A DNA stretch of 64,000 nt from Jejuia sp049889775 (GTDB lineage: Bacteria; Bacteroidota; Bacteroidia; Flavobacteriales; Flavobacteriaceae): NCBI GenBank assembly GCA_049889775.1, contig JBMHCT010000043.1, positions 186,001 through 250,000 on the forward strand. The letters run 5' to 3'. A program made the translations under genes and the position numbers. Within the stretch, counting starts at the first letter, position 1, and each line of letters starts with the position of its first letter. The notes under the pieces are model-generated. The model was given only the letters and a program-made list of their open reading frames with translations, was not told the DNA's origin and made no database searches. Shown piece after piece: positions 8,801-15,086 of this stretch.

Positions 8801-10338
8801 AAGTAATTTGAAATGAGTTGAGGTCTATCTGAAAGTACCGCAAGAGGTGTATCAATACCCATAGAACCTAAGGCTTCCTTGCCTTTTTGAGCCATTGGTG
8901 TAATAACCTCCTGAATATCCTCAAATGTATAGTTAAATAAACGTTGTCTCGTTTTAATATCTATAGTTTCAATTGGGCAAGTTTCATTAGTGTAAGGCAC
9001 GTCTCTTAAATGCAAACGCGTTTTATCTAACCATTCTTTGTAAGGGCGTTCTGAAACAATTTTAGACTTAATTTCCTCGTCATCAATGATGCGTCCCTCG
9101 TTCATGTCTACCAAAAACATTTTTCCTGGTTCCAATCTACCGTGAGATTCAATATCTTCTGGCTCAACATCAACAACACCAACTTCTGAAGCCATGATTA
9201 ACTTCCCGCTTTTGGTAACCGTATATCTTGATGGTCTTAATCCGTTTCTATCCAAAAGCGCACCGATATAATCACCATCAGTAAATGGTACAGATGCAGG
9301 GCCATCCCAAGGCTCCATAATACATCCGTTATACTCGTAAAATGCCTTTTTGTCTTCGCTCATAGTGGCGTGCTTTTCCCAGGCTTCAGGAATCATCATC
9401 ATCATAATTTCTGGAAGAGAACGATCTGTATGCGTCAATAATTCTACTACCATATCCATGGAAGCAGAATCTGATTTTTCAGGAAGTACGATTGGGAATA
9501 ACTTATCTATTTGAGGTCCGAAGACATCACTTTTCATAATCTCTTCGCGAATACGCATACGACTTACATTACCACGAAGTGTATTAATTTCTCCGTTCTG
9601 ACACATAAACCTAAAGGGTTGTGCCAATTCCCATGTAGGCATGGTATTGGTGGAAAATCTCTGGTGTACTAACGCTAATCTTGTAACAAGATCTTTTTGC
9701 TGTAAATCGGTGTAATATGGACCAATATCTTCTGGCATTATAATACCTTTATATATTATGGTAGTATTTGATAAACTAGGCACATAGAAATAAGAACTTT
9801 CAGAAATTTTTGAAGCTCTGATTTCGTGCTCGGTTATTTTTCTAGCAGCGTATAATTTTGCTTTAAATGCAGCCTCATCAATTGAGGCATCACTTTTACC
9901 AACAAATAATTGTTCAATATTTGGTTCTGAAGCTAAGGCAATTTGTCCTAGTTGTGTTGAATCTACAGGAACTTTTCGCCATCCTAAAACGGTTAATCCT
10001 TGTGCAATAATTTCCTTTTCGAAAATTGACTTACAATATTTATATTGGTTTTCAACTTTAGGTAAGAACACCATGCCTACAGCATATTCCCTTTGCTCTG
10101 GAATATCAAAATCGCAAACGCGTTTAAAGTAATCATGGGGGATATCTATTAATAAACCAGCACCATCACCAGTTCTTCCATCGGCACTAACGCCACCACG
10201 GTGTTCTAGTTTAACTAGAATTTCAAGCGCATCATGAATAATCTGATTTGTTTTCTCTCCTTTAAGGTTACAAATAAAACCCGCACCACAGTTTTCATGT
10301 TCAAAATCGGGGGAATAAAGTCCTTGTTTCTTCAGCAT
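5824..10338 (-). CDS. gltB: Glutamate synthase large subunit
   Basis: Catalyses glutamine-dependent amination of 2-oxoglutarate. With the ATG at 10338 the protein has 1504 residues; a TTG two codons upstream is a weaker alternative. The nucleophilic cysteine is Cys17 (ENCGAGF), so a 16-residue propeptide is expected to be removed. Domains in order: class-II glutaminase (about 17-430), central domain (about 480-770), FMN-binding synthase domain (about 830-1200) containing the [3Fe-4S] cysteines CIMMRKCHLNTCPVG, and the GXGXG beta-helix at the C-terminus. The operon is gltB-gltD, divergent from the porin/ammonium transporter genes, so nitrogen uptake and assimilation share one regulatory region. 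Confidence 0.97.
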   Translation of the reverse strand: MLKKQGLYSPDFEHENCGAGFICNLKGEKTNQIIHDALEILVKLEHRGGVSADGRTGDGAGLLIDIPHDYFKRVCDFDIPEQREYAVGMVFLPKVENQYKYCKSIFEKEIIAQGLTVLGWRKVPVDSTQLGQIALASEPNIEQLFVGKSDASIDEAAFKAKLYAARKITEHEIRASKISESSYFYVPSLSNTTIIYKGIIMPEDIGPYYTDLQQKDLVTRLALVHQRFSTNTMPTWELAQPFRFMCQNGEINTLRGNVSRMRIREEIMKSDVFGPQIDKLFPIVLPEKSDSASMDMVVELLTHTDRSLPEIMMMMIPEAWEKHATMSEDKKAFYEYNGCIMEPWDGPASVPFTDGDYIGALLDRNGLRPSRYTVTKSGKLIMASEVGVVDVEPEDIESHGRLEPGKMFLVDMNEGRIIDDEEIKSKIVSERPYKEWLDKTRLHLRDVPYTNETCPIETIDIKTRQRLFNYTFEDIQEVITPMAQKGKEALGSMGIDTPLAVLSDRPQLISNYFKQLFAQVTNPPLDGIREEIVTDISLNLGKDRNIFSITERQCRKLRIQNPVISNADLEKIRTIQIESFKAETIQMLYPKAQGMNGLEDALEDIIIQIEKAIERKTNIIILSDRGVNQEFAPIPALLACSFVNHQLNRLRKRSYFDIIIESAEPREPHHFATLFGYGASAINPYMVNEIIRMQVKEGFIDDLNEDQAVENFNKAIGKGLLKIMNKIGISTLHSYRGSQIFEIVGFNSEFVEKYFPYTASRIEGIGLYEIEKEINQRYLQAYPNKPIDKNLGLNIGGDYRWRRNGERHMFNPTTVSKLQQAVRLSDQASYDVYAKTINEQSENLMTIRGLFEFDNLDPIPLDEVEPWTEIVKRFKTGAMSYGSISREAHENLAIAMNRIGGKSNSGEGGEDRNRFHPDVNGDSRNSAIKQVASGRFGVTSHYLTNAREIQIKMAQGAKPGEGGQLPGEKVLPWIANARNSTPFVGLISPPPHHDIYSIEDLAQLIFDLKNANRDARINVKLVSEVGVGTIAAGVAKAKADVVLISGYDGGTGASPLTSLKHAGLPWELGLSEAQQTLVLNNLRSRIVVECDGQLKTGRDVAIAALLGAEEFGFATAPLVASGCIMMRKCHLNTCPVGIATQDKELRKNFKGTPEHVINFFYYVAEELRGIMAQLGFRTMAEMVGQTHKINANKAIKHYKAKGLDLSSILHRPAAYNELTVRNTEQQDHNLENVLDFSILHDSHRALYRKEQMTLNYHISNIDRTVGAIVSNEISKIYGHLGLPEDTLNINFTGSAGQSFGAFGAFGLTFTLEGNTNDYLGKGLSGAKLIVKKPKEADFKANENIIVGNVCLFGAVNGQAYINGIAGERFAVRNSGATAVVEGVGDHCCEYMTGGRVIVLGKTGRNFAAGMSGGIAYVYDPENKFVNGLCNTETIEFEAITSEDANELKASIENHKLYTDSAIATELLSDWDTSLGNFVKVMPIEYKRALKRLETEEQMVEELTA

Positions 10339-10377
10339 AATCAACGTTGTAATTAGATTTAAAAAAGCGTCGAACTA

Positions 10378-10385
10378 CAAAGATA
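10378..10385 (-). promoter_or_regulatory. Candidate -7 box for gltBD
   Basis: On the minus strand this reads TATCTTTG, a perfect TAnnTTTG match about 40 bases upstream of the gltB ATG. The nearest upstream TTG lies about 28 bases away, longer than the usual spacing, so the -33 element is unclear. Confidence 0.4.
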
Positions 10386-10616
10386 GGTATTGGATAGAAA
10401 TTTATGATAGAGGCAATTTCATTATTTCGATTTTTTAATTGAAGTTGAGATAAAAATATTTTTCTATCAATAATAGAAGCATATTTTATTAAATATTCAA
10501 TACATATAATATAAGGATTACTACGAATATGTGAATTAAATGAATACATACGTCGATTTAACAAAAAAATATGTACAAAAACGCGCTAAATCGTGATAAT
10601 TTTTTAAAAAAATACG

Positions 10617-10633
10617 TTGTGAATATTTCACAA
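10617..10633. promoter_or_regulatory. CRP/FNR-like palindrome
   Basis: Perfect 7-base arms TTGTGAA and TTCACAA around a 3-base centre. The half-sites TGTGA/TCACA match CRP-family operators, though the inner spacing of 5 bases is one shorter than the E. coli CRP consensus. It lies 168 bases upstream of the porin and about 280 bases from gltB. Which protein binds is not known. Confidence 0.5.
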
Positions 10634-10701
10634 AATAATGTTAAAATAAAAATACCTCTAATAAAAAGGGGTAAAAATTTAAATAATCGTAAAATTGGCT
10701 T

Positions 10702-10731
10702 AATTACCCCTCTTTTTTTAGGGGGGTAATT
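10702..10731. promoter_or_regulatory. Leader hairpin or terminator upstream of the porin
   Basis: Perfect 9-base arms AATTACCCC / GGGGTAATT with a 12-base T-rich loop, followed by CTTTTTTAA. It could be a terminator/attenuator in the porin leader, or an operator. It is 70 bases before the porin start codon. Confidence 0.5.
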
Positions 10732-10801
10732 CTTTTTTAAATAGATTAGCCCCGTCTTAAGGAATAAATTTTAAAAATTAATAACCAAAATTTAAACAAT
10801 T

Positions 10802-11827
10802 ATGAAAAAATTATTTACCCTTACAATGCTCCTTTTTGCAACCGTTGTTTTTGCTCAAGAGGAAGAGGCACCATCGTTCTCAGTTAGTGGTAGTGTTGAT
10901 GCTTATTACAGAGCTAATTTTACTGCGCCAAATGATGAAAACGCAATTGCCCCTGGATCTTCTTTTGCTAACTTACCTGGTTTTGCTCTAGGTATGGCAA
11001 ATGTTGTTTTATCTTATGAAGGTGAAAAGGCTGGTTTCGTTGCAGATTTAGTATTTGGTCCAAGAGGTACAGATGCTGTTTTTGCTTCTCCAATGTATTC
11101 TGCTACTGGTGATATTGTTAACCAGTTGTATGCTTATTGGAACGTAAGTGAAAGTGTAACTTTAACATTAGGTAACTTCAATACATTTCTTGGGTATGAG
11201 GTAATTTCTCCTACTGCAAACTTTAACTACAGTACTTCTTACTTGTTCTCTTATGGACCTTTTAGTCATACTGGGCTTAAAGCAGATTTTGCATTATCTG
11301 ATGATTTTAGTTTAATGTTAGCTGTTATGAATGATACTGATTTAACTGAATTTAACCCAACTGGAGATTATGCTCTAGGTGCTCAATTAGGTTACGCGGG
11401 TCAGTACTTAAACTTTTTGTTAGACCCTTCTTTTACTGAGATTGATTTTACTGGTGGATTTGATCTTTCGGATGATTTCTTCTTAGGGTTGAACGCTGCT
11501 TATTTAGATGTTGAAGATGCTGGTTCTTTTGCTGGTGTTGCTTTATACCCTCAGTTAGCTACTTCTGATAGTTTCACTATTGGTTTAAGAGGTGAATATT
11601 TCACTGAAACTGAAGGTGGTGTTGGTGCAATCGGTGGTTATGATGCTGATGGAGACGGATCTGTTTTCGCTGTTACTTTAACTGGTAGCTTAGAAGTTGA
11701 TAACTTAACTATCAAGCCTGAAATTAGATTAGACAGCGCAAGCGAAGATGGAACATTTATCGATAATGACTTAATGCCATCTAAAAGCTTAGGTTCTTTT
11801 GTGTTAGCCGCAATCTACTCATTCTAA
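10802..11827 (+). CDS. Outer-membrane beta-barrel porin (OmpL-like, porin-2 type)
   Basis: A 341-residue protein with a cleavable signal peptide ending near VVFAQ (residues 1-19). The mature part is rich in alternating hydrophobic/aromatic strands and glycine, and ends in an aromatic residue (LAAIYSF), as outer-membrane barrels do. It resembles the putative beta-barrel porin-2/OmpL-like family of Bacteroidota, which often sits directly before ammonium transporters. The likely role, inferred from context, is outer-membrane passage of ammonium or small nitrogen compounds. Acidic loops and frequent strongly used codons (GGT, GCT) suggest high expression. A hairpin follows before amt. Confidence 0.8.
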   Translation: MKKLFTLTMLLFATVVFAQEEEAPSFSVSGSVDAYYRANFTAPNDENAIAPGSSFANLPGFALGMANVVLSYEGEKAGFVADLVFGPRGTDAVFASPMYSATGDIVNQLYAYWNVSESVTLTLGNFNTFLGYEVISPTANFNYSTSYLFSYGPFSHTGLKADFALSDDFSLMLAVMNDTDLTEFNPTGDYALGAQLGYAGQYLNFLLDPSFTEIDFTGGFDLSDDFFLGLNAAYLDVEDAGSFAGVALYPQLATSDSFTIGLRGEYFTETEGGVGAIGGYDADGDGSVFAVTLTGSLEVDNLTIKPEIRLDSASEDGTFIDNDLMPSKSLGSFVLAAIYSF

Positions 11828-11868
11828 TTACAGAGTGAACTACATTATATAAATAGAATAAAGAATAG

Positions 11869-11900
11869 AGCGAGTTCTTTATGAAAAAGGAACTCGCTTT
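11869..11900 (+). terminator. Intercistronic terminator/attenuator between porin and amt
   Basis: Arms AGCGAGTTC / GAACTCGCT with a 12-base loop, then TTTGTTCTCC. The short T-run suggests partial termination, which would let the porin be made in excess of the ammonium transporter. Confidence 0.65.
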
Positions 11901-11937
11901 GTTCTCCTTAATTACTAACCATTAAAAATAAATAATT

Positions 11938-13215
11938 ATGTCATTATTAAACATGCCCCTTATAATGCAAGACACCGCCGCTATTGAAGGCGACATGGGA
12001 ATGTTATGGATGCTTATTTCAGGTATTCTAGTATTCTTAATGCAAGCAGGATTCACATTAGTTGAGTCTGGTATGACACGTTCTAAAAACGTGGTAAACA
12101 TTGCAATGAAAAACTTATTGGATATTGCAGTAGGATCAATTGTGTTCTGGTTTGTAGGTTATTCTTTAATGTACGGATCTACAGGTGGATGGATTGGATG
12201 GGACGGATTCATGTGGTATGGTGGAGATGATTCTTCTCCTGCAGATTTATTCTTCCAAACTGTATTTTGTGCAACGGCAGCAACTATTGTTTCTGGTGCA
12301 GTAGCGGGAAGAACAAAGTATACTACATACATTATTTTCTCTATAGTTATGACAGCATTAATTTATCCAATTGCAGGTGGATGGCAATGGAACGGCGATG
12401 GTTGGTTGGCTCAAATGGGCTTTATTGATTTTGCTGGTTCTTCAATTGTACATGCTGTAGGTGGATGGGCTGCTTTAGTGGCTGCCGCATTGGTTGGTCC
12501 TAGATTAGGAAAATATATAGATGGTAAAGCTGTAAGTATTCCAGGTCATAACAAACTAATGGGAACTTTAGGTGTATTTATCCTTTGGTTCGGATGGTTC
12601 GGATTCAATGGTGGTTCTCAATTAGCTTGGGGTGGTGATGACGCTACTGGTGCCTCAATGGTTGTTTTAGTAACTAACCTAGCTGCTTCTGCTGGTGCTT
12701 TAGGTGCGTTATTCTTATCTTGGATTAAATATAAAAAGCCAAACATCGATATGACATTAAACGGAGCACTAGCTGGATTGGTTGCTATTACGGCTGGTTG
12801 TGGTAACATGACAGAAGTAGGTGCTTTAGGAGCGGGTTTTGTTGGAGGTATACTTGTGGTATTCTCTATGGAAATAGTTGAGCAAAAATTAAAAATTGAC
12901 GATGCTGTTGGTGCGTTTTCTGTACACGGATTAGTTGGTTTTTGGGGAACTATTGTTATTGGTCTTTGGGGTGTTGACGGTGATGGACCTATCGGTTTGA
13001 TAAATGGTGGTACAGCTGATCAGTTTACAACTCAATTAATTGGTGCATTAGCTTATGCTGTATGGGCAGCTGTCACAGCTTTTATATTCTTATTTATACT
13101 TAAGAAAACACTTGGTTTAAGAGTTTCTGAAAAAGTAGAAGTAGAAGGTCTAGATTTATCTGAGCACGGTGCATTAGCTTACCCAGGTAAGAGACAAAGA
13201 GAAATGGAAGACTAA
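11938..13215 (+). CDS. amt: Ammonium transporter (first copy)
   Basis: Amt/Rh channel of 425 residues with about 11 transmembrane segments, inner membrane. The signature DFAGSSIVHAVGGWAAL (about 160-180) supplies the conserved aspartate and the first pore histidine, and SVHGLVGFWGT the second histidine of the twin-His pair. The N-terminal extension MSLLNMPLIMQDTAAIEGD precedes the first helix. It follows the porin by 110 bases and is closed by its own terminator, so glnK and the second amt are a separate unit. Regulation by P-II binding is expected for the family. Confidence 0.96.
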   Translation: MSLLNMPLIMQDTAAIEGDMGMLWMLISGILVFLMQAGFTLVESGMTRSKNVVNIAMKNLLDIAVGSIVFWFVGYSLMYGSTGGWIGWDGFMWYGGDDSSPADLFFQTVFCATAATIVSGAVAGRTKYTTYIIFSIVMTALIYPIAGGWQWNGDGWLAQMGFIDFAGSSIVHAVGGWAALVAAALVGPRLGKYIDGKAVSIPGHNKLMGTLGVFILWFGWFGFNGGSQLAWGGDDATGASMVVLVTNLAASAGALGALFLSWIKYKKPNIDMTLNGALAGLVAITAGCGNMTEVGALGAGFVGGILVVFSMEIVEQKLKIDDAVGAFSVHGLVGFWGTIVIGLWGVDGDGPIGLINGGTADQFTTQLIGALAYAVWAAVTAFIFLFILKKTLGLRVSEKVEVEGLDLSEHGALAYPGKRQREMED

Positions 13216-13270
13216 TTCTATTCATAAATAAATAATTGAGAATGTAAGTTTAAAATTATTTAGTTTGATT

Positions 13271-13315
13271 AAAAAGGATGCTTTTTATTAATAAAAAGCA
13301 TCCTTTTTTCGTTTT
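13271..13315 (+). terminator. Rho-independent terminator after amt
   Basis: Long near-perfect palindrome with the core GGATGCTTTTTAT / ATAAAAAGCATCC and a 2-base loop, followed by TTTTTTCG and more Ts. One of the strongest terminators in the window. Confidence 0.92.
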
Positions 13316-13380
13316 TTTTAAAAAAAATACAATAGTTTTTCAATATATCTGTATTATTCTAAGTAACCTCAATATTTTTC

Positions 13381-13388
13381 TATTTTTG
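13381..13388 (+). promoter_or_regulatory. Candidate -7 box for glnK-amt
   Basis: TATTTTTG, a perfect TAnnTTTG match 30 bases upstream of the glnK start and just after a terminator, as expected for a new transcription unit. The -33 element is not clear. Confidence 0.4.
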
Positions 13389-13418
13389 AAGCCTTACTAA
13401 TCAAAACTGAGTCATATT

Positions 13419-13757
13419 ATGAAGAAAATTGAAGCAATTATTAGAAAATCTAAATATAGCACTGTGCGTGATGCGTTACATGAGGTGGGTGTAAATTTCT
13501 TTTCTTATTGGGACGTTACTGGTTTAGGTAATGAAAAAGAAGGGCATGTATACCGTGGCGTGTCTTACAGTACCAGCGATATACAACGCAGATATTTATC
13601 TATTGTAGTAAATGATGATTTTGAAGAAGTTGCTATTAATACTATTTTAAAATCTGCCGCCACAGGAGAAGTTGGAGATGGTAAGATTTTCGTTTCAGAT
13701 GTAAGCGAGTGCTACCGTATAAGAACAGGAGAAAAAGGAGGAGAAACATTGAAATAA
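13419..13757 (+). CDS. glnK: Nitrogen regulatory P-II protein
   Basis: A 112-residue P-II signal protein sensing ATP/ADP and 2-oxoglutarate and gating Amt channels. The family frame is clear: MKKIEAIIRKSK at the start, T-loop region YRGVSYSTSD with Tyr50 at the classical modification position, GDGKIFV in the B-loop and YRIRTGEKG at the C-loop. The T-loop base is unusual: NEKEGHVYRG replaces RQKGHTELYRG of E. coli, so the glutamine that helps hold Mg-2-oxoglutarate appears to be glutamate, and the loop is one residue shorter. It is flanked by two amt genes and starts 23 bases before the second. Confidence 0.95.
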   Translation: MKKIEAIIRKSKYSTVRDALHEVGVNFFSYWDVTGLGNEKEGHVYRGVSYSTSDIQRRYLSIVVNDDFEEVAINTILKSAATGEVGDGKIFVSDVSECYRIRTGEKGGETLK

Positions 13758-13780
13758 CAACCAAACAATTATAATTTATT

Positions 13781-15019
13781 ATGGAAGGAGTATTTACTGC
13801 AAATAATGTATGGATGATGATCTGTACAGCGCTTGTTTTCTTTATGCATACAGGATTTGCATTTTTGGAAATAGGACTAACACGACAAAAAAACACAATC
13901 AATATTTTATTTAAAAACATTTTTATTATAACCGTTGGTTTGTTGCTTTATTACATTTTAGGGTTCAATTTAATGTATCCTGGTTTTGAAGAAGGCTCAT
14001 CTGGGGTTTTCAATTTTGCTGGCTTTGGAATTGCACCACCAGAAAATGGAATGACACCCGAATATGCAGATGGTGGATACACTTGGTGGACTGATTTTTT
14101 ATTCCAAGGTATGTTTGCGGCTACAGCAGCAACAATTGTTTCGGGTGCGGTTGCAGAGCGTATGAAAATAGGCCCTTTTATGATATTTACAATACTGTAT
14201 GTTGGTATTGTTTATCCACTTGCTGGTTCTTGGAAGTGGGGCAGAGGTTTCTTAGATATGAGAGAAACTCCATTTTATGATTTCGCAGGTTCTACTTTAG
14301 TGCATTCCGTTGGTGGTTGGGCTGCTTTGGTGGCAGTTTGGTTATTAGGTGCCCGTATCGGGAAGTTTAAAGATGGTAAACCACAAGCTATTCCTGGTCA
14401 TAGTATTCCTTTAGCTACCGCTGGTGTATTAATTCTTTGGTTAGGATGGTTTGGATTTAATGGAGGTTCTGTGTTATCTGCAGATCCTGAATTAACATCT
14501 TTAACGTTAGTGACTACTTGTTTAGCTGCAGCAGCCGGAGGTGTAGTGGCTGCTTTTGTATCATTCTTAAAATATAAGAATTTGGATTTAACCATGTTTT
14601 TAAATGGTATTTTAGGAGGATTAGTTGGTATTACCGCTGGAGCAGACCAAATGAGTCCAGAAAACGCCATTGCCATAGGAGCTATAGCGGGTGCGCTTAT
14701 TGTTTTTGCAGTGGCATTTATTGATGCTATTAAATTAGACGATCCGGTTGGAGCTATTGCTGTACATTTAATTTGTGGTATATGGGGAACTTTAGCTGTA
14801 GGAATCTTTGGAAAATTGGCAGGTGTTGATCAATTTATAAGTCAATTGGTTGGTGTTACATCTTATGCGGCAATTTGTGTACCATCCGCTTTTATTATCT
14901 TTTTCTTAATGAAGAAAACAGTTGGAATACGAGTTTCTGAACGAGAAGAATTGGAAGGTTTGGATGCTCACGAACATGGTATGGATGCGTATCCGGATTT
15001 TAGATTGAATGAACATTAA
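13781..15019 (+). CDS. amt: Ammonium transporter (second copy)
   Basis: A 412-residue Amt channel paralogous to the one at 11938-13215. It keeps the signature DFAGSTLVHSVGGWAAL and the second histidine in AVHLICGIWGT. The N-terminal segment (MEGVFTANNVWMMICTALVFFMHTGFAFLEIGL when aligned) lacks the longer extension of the first copy, and the periplasmic loop GFEEGSSGVFNFAGFGIAPP is different, so the two probably differ in affinity or regulation. It is co-transcribed with glnK, the usual Amt-P-II pairing, and ends at a terminator shared with the convergent ppc gene. Confidence 0.95.
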   Translation: MEGVFTANNVWMMICTALVFFMHTGFAFLEIGLTRQKNTINILFKNIFIITVGLLLYYILGFNLMYPGFEEGSSGVFNFAGFGIAPPENGMTPEYADGGYTWWTDFLFQGMFAATAATIVSGAVAERMKIGPFMIFTILYVGIVYPLAGSWKWGRGFLDMRETPFYDFAGSTLVHSVGGWAALVAVWLLGARIGKFKDGKPQAIPGHSIPLATAGVLILWLGWFGFNGGSVLSADPELTSLTLVTTCLAAAAGGVVAAFVSFLKYKNLDLTMFLNGILGGLVGITAGADQMSPENAIAIGAIAGALIVFAVAFIDAIKLDDPVGAIAVHLICGIWGTLAVGIFGKLAGVDQFISQLVGVTSYAAICVPSAFIIFFLMKKTVGIRVSEREELEGLDAHEHGMDAYPDFRLNEH

Positions 15020-15038
15020 TTCAATTTTAATATAAATG

Positions 15039-15066
15039 AAAAGCCTCGCAATGCGAGGCTTTTTTA
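15039..15066. terminator. Bidirectional terminator between amt and ppc
   Basis: Perfect stem AAAAGCCTCGCA / TGCGAGGCTTTT with T-run on the plus strand and A-run on the other side, placed between convergent genes. Confidence 0.92.
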
Positions 15067-15086
15067 TGAAATAGATTTTTATCTAG

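Larger units (their letters stand above)
10345..10801. other. Gene-free divergent regulatory region between gltB and the porin
   Basis: 457 bases, very AT-rich, without a credible gene: the minus-strand frame of 87 codons here has atypical composition and no family resemblance. It contains the gltB -7 candidate (10378-10385), a CRP/FNR-like palindrome (10617-10633) and a strong hairpin (10702-10731) before the porin start. Confidence 0.6.

Noticed and set aside
10301..10564. Minus-strand frame of 87 codons overlapping the gltB start
   Set aside because: It overlaps the gltB N-terminus and promoter, has atypical composition, and shows no family signature. The region is better explained as regulatory.
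10690..10720. Sigma-54 promoter before the porin
   Set aside because: TTGGCTTAATTACCCC resembles a -24 element, but no GC-type -12 element follows at the required distance.
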